Part shown: positions 1 to 5,953 of the stretch, one piece after another
Layout of the letters: each line of letters begins with the position of its first letter
Numbering within the stretch: position 1 is the stretch's first letter
Translations under genes and position numbers: made by a program
From: Acidimicrobiaceae bacterium
Lineage (GTDB): Bacteria > Actinomycetota > Acidimicrobiia > Acidimicrobiales > Bog-793
Length of the DNA stretch: 10,805 nucleotides
Assembly: GCA_025463965.1 (NCBI GenBank)
Contig: JAODBN010000338.1
Span: 1 to 10,805, forward strand
Direction: 5' to 3'
The notes under the pieces: model-generated
Seen by the model: only the letters and a program-made list of their open reading frames with translations
Databases searched by the model: none
Told to the model about the DNA's origin: nothing

Positions 1-116
1 CCGGCAGCAGCACCGCTGCTGGTGGATACCGGGTGGTCCCATGACTGGCGACGAGGTGGTCCCATGTCGCTGGCGAAGTTCAGCGCAGGGTGGTCCCATG
101 TCGCTGGCGAGCGACA
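1..116. mobile_element. Probable insertion-sequence end (IS21-like, tentative)
   Basis: The first 116 bases carry three copies of a short repeat and stop abruptly where enolase homology begins. Read from the inner side outwards, the tip would be position 116. The reverse strand from there begins TGTCGCTCGCC, giving the TG...CA ending known for IS21-family elements, which also carry several repeats in each terminus. The outermost 18 bases (99-116) form a perfect inverted repeat, TGTCGCT, loop GGCG, AGCGACA. A second hairpin, CAGCAG / CTGCTG around loop CACCG (5-21), could be a terminator for an upstream transposition gene. No transposase is in the window, so family assignment is inference; the truncation of the neighbouring gene is the best support for a mobile-element boundary. 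Confidence 0.45.
32..110 (+). repeat. Three direct copies of a ~22-bp terminal repeat
   Basis: Copies lie at 32-51, 55-76 and 89-110. The unit is GGTGGTCCCATG followed by TCGCTGGCGA. Copies 2 and 3 are identical over 22 bases; copy 1 has the same ends but is 2 bases shorter in the middle (ATGACTGGCGA). The starts are 23 and 34 bases apart, so the copies are not a simple tandem array. Such uneven multiple repeats are usual as transposase-binding sites at insertion-sequence ends. Confidence 0.75.
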
Positions 117-467
117 CTCTTTGCCACAAATCTTGAGGGACTAGATCGGGGCATCGCCGAAGGTGTCGGTAATGCCGTGCTCGTTAAACCGAATCAGACT
201 GGGATGCTGAGTAGTGCTGCGGCCGTCGTCAAACGGGCGAAGGAAGCGGGCTACTCGACGGTGGTCTCCGCTCGATCCGGCGAGACAGAAGACCCCTGGC
301 TCGCGGACCTAGCTGTGGGCTGGCGTACCGGCCAGATCAAAGTCGGCTCCACAACGCGCTCGGAACGTATGGCGAAATGGAACCGGTTGCCGCGTATTGA
401 GTCCGAGCTGGGCGAGCGTGTCGAGTACGCAGGAAGGGGATCGCTAGCGGTCCGAACTGAGCGCTAG
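114..467 (+). pseudogene. C-terminal fragment of an enolase-like gene, 5' end lost
   Basis: The frame encodes about 117 residues matching the last quarter of enolase (normally about 420-430 residues). Visible landmarks are LFATN, then LVKPNQTG (containing the Lys equivalent to yeast enolase K345), SARSGETED, GQIKVGS (Lys equivalent to K396), RSERMAKWNRL, and a normal C-terminus ending at TAG 465-467. The enolase signature SHRSGETED reads SARSGETED here, so the active-site His (yeast H373) is Ala; together with the divergent flanks this suggests a paralogous enolase-like enzyme and not the glycolytic one. The frame stays open upstream only into the IS repeat, giving a spurious GTG start at 90 with no convincing ribosome site. 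The N-terminal domain and the acidic metal ligands are missing, so it cannot be functional. Given its position beside two other enolase-superfamily genes, it may once have belonged to this catabolic cluster. Confidence 0.8.
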
Positions 468-710
468 CTGCAAGGTCGTTCCTTCGCTTGGTCGACGAAC
501 GGCCAGGGAGAACTACTTCTCGCCCGCGGTGGCCAACGGAGAGCTCGTGTTTGAGCGGCTGCACAGTTGGTGCTCGGCGAATCGTCGAACCAGTGACGGA
601 CCTTCTCGAGGTGCCCTCGCGTGTCGATCATCGCATCTAACGCTCTTGAGGAAAAAGCAAACGTACGGTCGCCGAGTCGACCGATGTGGGCTCGGCTTGT
701 TGGCTCATGG

Positions 711-740
711 TTGACTGCTCGACGTCTCCCACGGTATGTT
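711..740 (+). promoter_or_regulatory. Promoter P1 for the first dehydratase
   Basis: TTGACT at 711-716 (5 of 6 to the -35 consensus), an 18-bp spacer, and TATGTT at 735-740 (4 of 6 to the -10 consensus). The operator-like palindrome begins 7 bases after the -10. The same arrangement recurs at two other places in the window, which raises confidence above what the sequence match alone would give. Confidence 0.55.
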
Positions 741-747
741 GGCCGCG

Positions 748-759
748 GCAATCGATTCC
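748..759. promoter_or_regulatory. LacI-type operator O1
   Basis: GCAATCGATTCC: an AATCGATT core centred on CG with 11 of 12 positions fitting GGAATCGATTCC. The outer bases extend the symmetry (CGC at 744-746 pairs with GCG at 761-763, around one mismatch). LacI-family proteins typically bind such palindromes with a central CpG into which a hinge-helix Leu inserts. The site overlaps the expected transcription start of P1, a position that favours repression. The reverse complement is identical to O2. Confidence 0.6.
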
Positions 760-1169
760 GGCGATCACACTGAGAGTGGAACGTGACTCCCTACGACGGC
801 GGATCGATTTTGGGTGAGTTAGCGTGACGGGTCGCGCCCGCGAGTACCAATCCATCCGCGCCTCAGCACGACCTCGCCCACAACCTCGATTCGCACGTGG
901 CATCCGTCCTACTGGCGCTGTAGTTTCGCAGGCGGGCCGTTGGGCCAGGGTGGCCGAGCATCTGGGCGCCCGTCGCAGTCAGATCGTTCGCTGCACCGGC
1001 AATAGGAATGCTCAGACAACGACGAAGCGCCCTTGGGCAAGGATCCGAGGTAGGCCACTCTGCCGGCTGTCCAGCAAGGTCATCGACCGACTCCAGCCAA
1101 TCGGACATGCAGCCTCGACCCTTCTCGACCTTTCAGCAGTACCAACGACTGGACACCAAGGACCGCACG

Positions 1170-2294
1170 ATGAAAATCAAGACCGTCACTCCGTTCGCGG
1201 TGCGCTACCCGGAGCCCAACGATAACGACAATATTCGTTACTTGACGTTCTGCAAGATCGAAACCGAAGACGGCACGATTGGGTGGGGCGAGGCTATCAG
1301 CCAGTTCGCGGAGTCCACTAAGGCAACCGCCGCGCTCATAGACGGTATGGGACGCCAAGTTGTCGGACGCAATGCTCTAGAGAACGTGGCCATCTGGCGG
1401 GCCATCAAAGGGGCAAGTTGGTGGTACGGCTGGCATGGCGGCGTGGCCTCGCTCGCGCTATCGGCAATCGACATCGCCCTCTGGGACCTCAAGGGCAAGT
1501 TGCTAGGAATTCCCCTCATCGAGCTCCTCGGAGGTGCCTACAACCGCCGTCTTGCCGTGATTGCGTCCACCCACGTCTGGCGGTCGTCGCTCGAGGAGGA
1601 GGCAGAGCGACACGGTCGATATGTCCGCGACGAAGGTTATCTCGGGGTGAAGATCGGAATGGGAAAATCTGGCGGTACGCGTATCGGCTATGAGTTCGAT
1701 CGCGACGTCCAGTTCGTCCGGTTGGTCCGCGATGCGATCGGCCCCAACGCGATGCTCATGATGGATCGGGGCCAGTCGCTCCGCTGGACAGTTAGCGACG
1801 CGATTCGTCGGACGAACGCGTTTGAAGAGTGCGGCTTGACCTGGATGGAGGAACCACTCGAACCCAACGAGACTGAGGCATTCAAACGGCTGCGACAGCA
1901 CGCCAAATGCCTCATCGCAACTGGCGAACGGGAATGGGACGCCCGAGGCTATCGCGAGTTCATCGACAGCGGCGTCGCCGACGTTATCGGGTGTGACGTC
2001 GGCCGAGCTGAGGGGATCACCGGCGCCCTGAAGGTTATCGAGCTCGTGGAGGACCGCAACCTTTGGTTCAACTCCCACGCCTGGTCGAGTGCCGTGAACA
2101 CGGCTGCCTCGATTGCCCTGTCCGGTTTCACGTCGAGATGCCTTGTGCAGGAGCTCAAGCCAGATCGGAATCCGATGCAGCACGACCTCATCGACGAGCC
2201 GTTCAAGCAGGTTGGCGGCTACATCGAGATGCCAACGAGACCCGGGCTCGGAGTCGAGGTCCGAGAGCCCGTCCTCAGGGAGTATGCCTTTTGA
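1170..2294 (+). CDS. Mandelate racemase-group acid-sugar dehydratase (paralogue 1)
   Basis: This 374-residue protein is a member of the enolase superfamily, mandelate racemase subgroup, most of whose bacterial members dehydrate aldonic or aldaric acids to 2-keto-3-deoxy acids in the cytoplasm using Mg2+. Residues 1-125 form the capping domain; the barrel follows. Metal ligands are probably D199 (MMDRGQ), E227 (WMEEP) and E253 (ATGERE). D276 (GCDVGRAEG) and H303 (NSHAW) form the Asp-His general base dyad. The usual KxK base motif reads GVK-IG, so only the second Lys (K161) is kept. Length is normal. ATG 1170 is chosen because AAGGA (1158-1162) sits 7 bases upstream and the protein then begins at the family's usual first strand; an upstream in-frame start exists at 1008 but adds 54 unrelated residues. 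The gene appears to be alone behind P1/O1. The exact substrate cannot be read from sequence. Confidence 0.88.
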   Translation: MKIKTVTPFAVRYPEPNDNDNIRYLTFCKIETEDGTIGWGEAISQFAESTKATAALIDGMGRQVVGRNALENVAIWRAIKGASWWYGWHGGVASLALSAIDIALWDLKGKLLGIPLIELLGGAYNRRLAVIASTHVWRSSLEEEAERHGRYVRDEGYLGVKIGMGKSGGTRIGYEFDRDVQFVRLVRDAIGPNAMLMMDRGQSLRWTVSDAIRRTNAFEECGLTWMEEPLEPNETEAFKRLRQHAKCLIATGEREWDARGYREFIDSGVADVIGCDVGRAEGITGALKVIELVEDRNLWFNSHAWSSAVNTAASIALSGFTSRCLVQELKPDRNPMQHDLIDEPFKQVGGYIEMPTRPGLGVEVREPVLREYAF

Positions 2295-2346
2295 CCGCTT
2301 GCCGGACGCCCCGTGAAAGCTCCTGTCACGAGAGCCGCCTGCCCGC

Positions 2347-2375
2347 TTGACGCCGTCGGCCTCCGGCGTTACGTT
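2347..2375 (+). promoter_or_regulatory. Promoter P2 for the dehydrogenase/isomerase unit
   Basis: TTGACG at 2347-2352 (5 of 6), a 17-bp spacer, and TACGTT at 2370-2375 (only 3 of 6 to TATAAT). The -10 is weak on its own; the call rests on the operator beginning 4 bases after it, matching the layout of P1 and P3. I looked for a promoter on the opposite strand around O2 and found none as good. Confidence 0.45.
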
Positions 2376-2379
2376 AGGT

Positions 2380-2391
2380 GGAATCGATTGC
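2380..2391. promoter_or_regulatory. LacI-type operator O2
   Basis: GGAATCGATTGC, the exact reverse complement of O1 and 11 of 12 to the symmetrical GGAATCGATTCC. The AATCGATT core is perfect. It overlaps the expected start point of transcription from P2. A chance second copy of a 12-mer placed behind a -35/-10 pair in a 10.8-kb window is unlikely, though I have not computed a probability. Confidence 0.6.
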
Positions 2392-2441
2392 TGTTGGATT
2401 CCTACGACGACCCATATCAGTTGTGGACAGCGCGGTCGAAC

Positions 2442-2657
2442 TTACGCTCGGCGCGTTCTCGCGAGCAGCGAAGTCAGGTCGGTCGGGGTCTCACCGGCAC
2501 GCGTAGCGAGGGTAATCGTGAATTGCTTGGAGCCGGAAACTGTCGGCAGCTCGCATAGCCGGACGATGTCCCAGTCCCTGCCGTCTTCCTCGTTTGGGAT
2601 CAGCTTCAGTATCGCGACACCGTAATGTCTCAGGCCGTGAGCTGATCTATTGACCAC
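2442..2657 (-). CDS. Possible antisense gene remnant, unknown
   Basis: On the minus strand an open frame ending at 2442 encodes about 71 residues from a GTG at 2657. Its C-terminal 55 residues look more protein-like than the other stray frames: balanced composition with stretches such as AILKLIPNEEDGRDWD and QFTITLATRAG, and mostly G or C in third positions. No ribosome site is visible and I recognise no family. It could be the tail of a gene whose 5' part was lost, or chance. It would run against transcription from P2. Confidence 0.2.
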   Translation of the reverse strand: MVNRSAHGLRHYGVAILKLIPNEEDGRDWDIVRLCELPTVSGSKQFTITLATRAGETPTDLTSLLARTRRA

Positions 2658-2703
2658 TGCATGCGAGACATCACCCCCGCTTGAACGCCGAGGAGGTCCG
2701 AAG

Positions 2704-2757
2704 GTGCAGTCAACGCTGCGGCGATCGCGACGCAGCCGGAGACGAGAACTTGGTTGA
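2704..2757 (+). CDS. Possible 17-codon leader ORF ahead of the dehydrogenase
   Basis: A perfect AGGAGG (2691-2696) stands 7 bases before GTG 2704, ideal for initiation. The frame encodes 17 residues rich in Arg (MQSTLRRSRRSRRRELG) and stops at TGA 2755-2757, overlapping the proposed TTG start of the dehydrogenase at 2750. Translation of this leader could couple to the weak TTG start, or stalling on the Arg codons could regulate it. Alternatively, AGGAGG is a leftover of an older start. No comparative evidence is available. Confidence 0.25.
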   Translation: MQSTLRRSRRSRRRELG

Positions 2758-3505
2758 AGCACTGTTCCAAGGAAAGCGGGCGATAGTCACCGGCGGCGGA
2801 GGCGGTATTGGCTCGGCGATCGTCGCCGATCTGCACGCCTCGGGGGTCTCGGTCGCCGCGATCGGCAGATCCGCGAGCGTCCACGATGTTGTCGCCGCTC
2901 TGCCGGCGAACGGAGCGAGCTCGGTGTCGGTTCAGGCCGACCTGTCAGATCGCACCGCGTGCGAGGATGCGTTTGGCCGGGCGCTCGATCAACTTGGTGG
3001 TCTGGACATCTTGGTCACCTCGCACGGCCACGTGCGACCCCAGCCGTCGTCGACGGTAGACGAGCAGGACTGGGACTTGACGCTGGCGACGAACCTCACC
3101 TCGGTATTCCAGCTCTCCCAGCTCTCGTTCACGGTGATGGAGCCGTAGCACGCCGGCAAGATCATCCACATCGCATCGATGTACGCCTTCTTCGGGGGTT
3201 TGCGGGTCGCGGCGTACGCGGCCAGCAAAGGCGCGGTGGCCCAGATGACCAAGAGCCTGGCCCTTGAGTGGGCCGAGTCCGGGGTGAACGTGAACGCGAT
3301 CGCTCCCGGGTACATCAGGACTCAGCTCAACCGACACATCTGGGACGACCCAAGGCGCGCTGAACAGGTAATTACGCGGATTCCTGCGGGGAGATGGGGT
3401 GAGCCGGGCGATCTTCTCGGCGCGGTGACGTTCTTGGCGTCGAGCCTCTCGGACTATGTCCACGGGATCGTGCTCCCGATCGACGGGGGGTATCTTGCGC
3501 GCTGA
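2750..3505 (+). pseudogene. KduD-like short-chain dehydrogenase with an in-frame TAG
   Basis: The frame reads as a complete 251-codon short-chain dehydrogenase except for TAG at 3146-3148 (codon 133). N-terminal part: cofactor motif TGGGGGIG (T14-G21), the usual NNAG region replaced by TSHG (90-93), and the helix Asn in ATNLTSVFQLSQ (N115). After the stop the same frame continues without shift: IASMYAFFGG (Ser143), YAASK (Y156, K160), NVNAIAPGY, IPAGRWGEP and a C-terminal GIVLPIDGGYLAR. The motifs match 2-dehydro-3-deoxy-D-gluconate 5-dehydrogenase (KduD) and gluconate 5-dehydrogenase relatives, which oxidise keto-deoxy sugar acids with NAD(P). The catalytic Ser, Tyr and Lys all lie beyond the stop, so neither half can work alone. 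One C-to-T change from CAG (Gln) would explain it. TTG 2750 is chosen for GGAG 8 bases upstream (2738-2741); TTG 2681 is possible. A sequencing error would restore an intact gene. Confidence 0.8.
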
Positions 3506-3557
3506 TGCCCAAACTTGCGGGCCCGCGTCAACTGTCCCGGCCGCGGAGCGAGGGGCG

Positions 3558-4478
3558 GTGAGCAACGCCTCGGCGGCTCCATCGGTTGCGCGGCGTCGTG
3601 CTATGCGGCTCGGGGTCGACAGTTTTTCGTTCCACCGCTGGTTTGGCGAGGTGAATCATTGGGAGAGCCCGATCGGACAACGATGGGGCATCCACGACCT
3701 ACTCGGCTACGTGGAAGGGCTCGGCATCGACGTGCTCTCCCTGCAAACGATTCATTTCGAGGACCAGAACACGACCGGACTCGAGATGTTGCGGGCGGAG
3801 CTCGAACGAATCGGCGTCGAGTGCATCTACGCCTGGGGGCACCGCAATGGTCTGGAAGACGGCCAGAGTCCCGCAAAGCTCGCCCAAGCGATAGCAGCCA
3901 TCCAAGCAGCCAGTGATCTTGGTTGTCGCATTGCGCGGATCGTGTGCGGGGACCAGAATTCCTGGAGCGATGATCCCGAACGGCGCGCTCTTCAGCTGGC
4001 TCAGCTCCGGGGACCGATTTCGGAGATCTGTCGAGAAGCCGAGCGACTCGACGTCGTCGTTGCGGTCGAGAATCATGCCGACCGCTCCATAATCGACGTG
4101 ATCGACCTCGTCTCGAGCGCGGGCTCTGACTATCTCGGCATCTGCCTGGACGTCGGCAACGCGGCGCGGGTCAGTGACGATCTCGTCGCGGCAGTGGAAT
4201 CCGCCCTGCCGTGGGTCGTGATGACGCACCTTCGCGACTTGCGCATCGACAGCTCGCAGCGCGATCCGGAGAACTGGTGGCCCTGCGTTGCGCTCGGGGA
4301 AGGAGATCTCGACATCCCTGGGGTCCTCGGTGCGCTTGCCCGCGCGCCTCGCTGTGACACGTGGCTGGTCGAAGTGTCGAACGTCTGGCCGGGGCGGTCC
4401 GAGCTCGAGATCGTCGATACGAGCCTCGACTACCTCCGCGCCTGGCTGACTCACAGCACCGACCCGTCGCGCCTCTGA
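3558..4478 (+). CDS. Xylose-isomerase-like TIM-barrel sugar isomerase/epimerase
   Basis: The 306-residue protein belongs to the AP-endonuclease-2 / xylose isomerase-like TIM-barrel family (IolE, IolI, ketose 3-epimerase and hydroxypyruvate isomerase relatives). These cytoplasmic enzymes bind a divalent metal and move a proton or carbonyl on a sugar or inositol derivative. The four metal ligands are visible at strand ends: E171 (VAVENHAD), D198 (ICLDVGN), H224 (VMTHLRD) and E272 (LVEVS); GEGDLDIP near 248 is the usual active-site loop. GTG 3558 is preferred because GGAG (3545-3548) lies 9 bases upstream; ATG 3603 would give 291 residues starting closer to the conserved first strand but has no ribosome site. 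It follows the dehydrogenase by 52 bases and is probably co-transcribed from P2. A role in interconverting a keto sugar acid before or after dehydration is inference; the substrate is unknown. Confidence 0.82.
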   Translation: MSNASAAPSVARRRAMRLGVDSFSFHRWFGEVNHWESPIGQRWGIHDLLGYVEGLGIDVLSLQTIHFEDQNTTGLEMLRAELERIGVECIYAWGHRNGLEDGQSPAKLAQAIAAIQAASDLGCRIARIVCGDQNSWSDDPERRALQLAQLRGPISEICREAERLDVVVAVENHADRSIIDVIDLVSSAGSDYLGICLDVGNAARVSDDLVAAVESALPWVVMTHLRDLRIDSSQRDPENWWPCVALGEGDLDIPGVLGALARAPRCDTWLVEVSNVWPGRSELEIVDTSLDYLRAWLTHSTDPSRL

Positions 4479-4617
4479 AGCTAGATCGAGCCCGCGACTT
4501 CCGGTGGTGGCTCGTTCCGCCCTCATGTGACGGTCGGACGCCTCGGCTCGGAGGAGTTCACTCGGTTCCGGAGGCTGAATTTCGTCCCTTCTACCGTTCA
4601 TTTTGGCTCTATTCAGG

Positions 4618-4646
4618 TTGACAAGCGGGCGGGGTCTGTCTAGCAT
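4618..4646 (+). promoter_or_regulatory. Promoter P3 for the second dehydratase operon
   Basis: TTGACA at 4618-4623 is a perfect -35, followed by a 17-bp spacer and TAGCAT at 4641-4646 (4 of 6). This is the best promoter in the window and lies in the 287-base gap after the isomerase gene. The expected start, near 4653, falls inside operator O3, leaving a leader of about 110 nt. It probably drives all genes to the regulator at 10780, since no comparable promoter is seen between them. Confidence 0.65.
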
Positions 4647-4647
4647 C

Positions 4648-4659
4648 GGAATCGATACC
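4648..4659. promoter_or_regulatory. LacI-type operator O3
   Basis: GGAATCGATACC, 11 of 12 to GGAATCGATTCC with a central CG. It starts one base after the -10 box of P3, so a bound protein should block RNA polymerase. The three operators together give a core of AATCGAT followed by T or A, flanked by GG/GC and CC/GC. Confidence 0.6.
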
Positions 4660-4765
4660 AGTCGGCTTCGCCGGAGCGAGAGGGCGGGTTCAAAAAAAGG
4701 ACCCTGGGCAGACGCGAGCCGACTCGTCTTGCCGAGCGCAGAGTGGCTGCTCCTGTCCGGAGCTA

Positions 4766-5914
4766 ATGGAACTGGAAACGATACGAAAGATGGGGGCCGT
4801 GCCACTGCGCATCCGCTCGATCGAGACCGTGCCGGTACGTGTGACGCTCGAACGTTTATACCGGGGCAGCTACTACCGCATGCCGCGCCGGTGCACCATC
4901 ATCACCCGCGTCACGACCGAGGAAGGCATTGTCGGCGAGGCCTACAACGCCGACGCCGACGCCGAGCAGAGCACCATCATCGGCATCATCCACGATGAGT
5001 TGGTCCCGATGCTTATCGGCCGTGACGCCTTTGCTATCGAAGAGTGCTGGGAGGCGATGCGACGCATCACCTTGGACCAGCTGCGTGATCGCCGCTTCGC
5101 TATGCAGGCGATCAGCTGCGTCGACACGGCGCTGTGGGACGCCATCGGGAAGTCCCTCAACCAGCCGCTGTACCGGCTGTGGGGCGGTTTCCGATCGGAT
5201 ATCCCCATGATCGGCATAGGCGGCTATTACACCGAGGATCCGGGGAGCATCGAGAAGGAGGTGAGCTTCTTCTCCGACGGAGGATTCGTCGGCATGAAGT
5301 TCAAGATCGGGGGCGCCTCGCCCGAGGTCGACACCGAACGGCTGCGACGGGCCGTAAAAACAGCCCACCCGGGCTTTTTCTTCCTCGTCGACGCTAACCA
5401 GGGCTGGACGTCGAGCCAAGCGATCGAATTCGTCAACCGGACCCGTGACTTCGTCGAGCTGCGCTGGTTCGAGGAGCCCTGCCAGTGGCCGGACGATCGT
5501 CGCTCGATGCAGACGGTGAGGCTGAAGACCGGTGTCCCGGTCGCCGCCGGCCAGACAGAGATCAATCGCATAGCGATGCGCGACCTGATGGTCGGCGAGG
5601 CGATCGACGTCTCGAACTTCGATGCCTCGTGGGGCGGCGGCCCGACCGAGTGGCGCAGGGTCGCACAGATGGCGATGAGCTTCGGGGTCGAGATGGGCCA
5701 CCATGAGGAGGGGCACCTGGCGAGCCATCTGCTGGCCTCGATGCCGAACGGCACCTACGCCGAGGCGTTCCATCCCGAGCGCGACCCGATCTTCTGGCGG
5801 ATTCTCGGCAACAGGCCGGAGCTTCAGGACGGGCTGTTCAAGCTGCCGGATGGGCCCGGGCTCGGTTGGGAGCTCGACGAGGACTTCATCGCGGAATTCC
5901 GCGCCGACAAGTGA
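4766..5914 (+). CDS. Mandelate racemase-group acid-sugar dehydratase (paralogue 2)
   Basis: This 382-residue enolase-superfamily protein belongs to the mandelate racemase subgroup and probably dehydrates an aldonic or aldaric acid. The cap domain covers about residues 1-140, with the 20s-type loop RGSYYRMPRR contacting substrate. In the barrel: KFK (K178, K180), D209 (LVDANQGW), E236 (WFEEP), E265 (AAGQTE, where many relatives have GE), D286 (SNFDASWGG) and the HH pair at 312-313 (GHHEEGH), so the full Lys plus Asp-His catalytic set is present. It differs clearly from the first dehydratase, which lacks one Lys, so the two probably act on different acids or epimers. Start choice is uncertain: ATG 4766 has GGAG only 3 bases upstream, while ATG 4790 and GTG 4799 are also in frame and closer to the conserved first strand. 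It is the first gene of the P3 operon; the CoA-transferase follows after 39 bases. Confidence 0.88.
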   Translation: MELETIRKMGAVPLRIRSIETVPVRVTLERLYRGSYYRMPRRCTIITRVTTEEGIVGEAYNADADAEQSTIIGIIHDELVPMLIGRDAFAIEECWEAMRRITLDQLRDRRFAMQAISCVDTALWDAIGKSLNQPLYRLWGGFRSDIPMIGIGGYYTEDPGSIEKEVSFFSDGGFVGMKFKIGGASPEVDTERLRRAVKTAHPGFFFLVDANQGWTSSQAIEFVNRTRDFVELRWFEEPCQWPDDRRSMQTVRLKTGVPVAAGQTEINRIAMRDLMVGEAIDVSNFDASWGGGPTEWRRVAQMAMSFGVEMGHHEEGHLASHLLASMPNGTYAEAFHPERDPIFWRILGNRPELQDGLFKLPDGPGLGWELDEDFIAEFRADK

Positions 5915-5953
5915 CGGCCCCGGACCGCTTTCTTCGCGGATGCGAGGACTCGA

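Larger units (their letters stand above)
468..1169. other. Non-coding stretch between enolase fragment and first dehydratase
   Basis: I see no convincing gene in these roughly 700 bases. The open frames present are Arg-rich or lack ribosome sites and family features. The only clear structure is the promoter and operator at 711-759. If transcription starts near 747, the leader ahead of the ATG at 1170 is about 420 nt, which is long. A weak partial copy of the operator (GGATCGATTT, 801-810) lies with its centre 52 bp from the main site. The rest may be gene remnants too degraded to recognise. Confidence 0.5.
2295..2749. other. Intergenic region holding promoter P2 and a long leader
   Basis: This 455-base gap holds P2 and O2 (2347-2391), a possible antisense gene remnant (2442-2657) and a possible short leader ORF (2704-2757). 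A 6-bp inverted repeat, ACGCCG / CGGCGT (2350-2355 and 2364-2369), overlaps the last bases of the P2 -35 box and fills the spacer. It could be an extra binding site or the remains of a terminator for the preceding gene; no T-tract follows it. Transcription from P2 would give a leader of about 370 nt before the dehydrogenase start. Confidence 0.5.

Noticed and set aside
90..113. GTG 90 as a true start making an IS-enolase fusion protein
   Set aside because: The start lies inside the terminal repeat without a ribosome site, and the remaining domain lacks metal ligands.
3146..3148. TAG as a recoded or pyrrolysine codon in the dehydrogenase
   Set aside because: The position is a variable surface loop in this family, no downstream structure is evident and nothing else suggests recoding; a CAG-to-TAG point change or sequencing error is simpler.
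3179..3505. Second half of the dehydrogenase as a separate gene from ATG 3179
   Set aside because: It lacks the cofactor-binding half and the catalytic Ser lies before the ATG; it is the same frame continuing after the stop.
4487..4514. CGAGCC / GGCTCG inverted repeat as terminator after the isomerase gene
   Set aside because: The loop is 16 bases and no T-tract follows; such 6-bp repeats are common in GC-rich DNA.
3699..4805. Long minus-strand open frame of 368 codons
   Set aside because: It lies opposite the TIM-barrel gene, which has clear metal-ligand motifs; the antisense product is Arg/Asp-rich without family features, typical of high-GC shadow frames.
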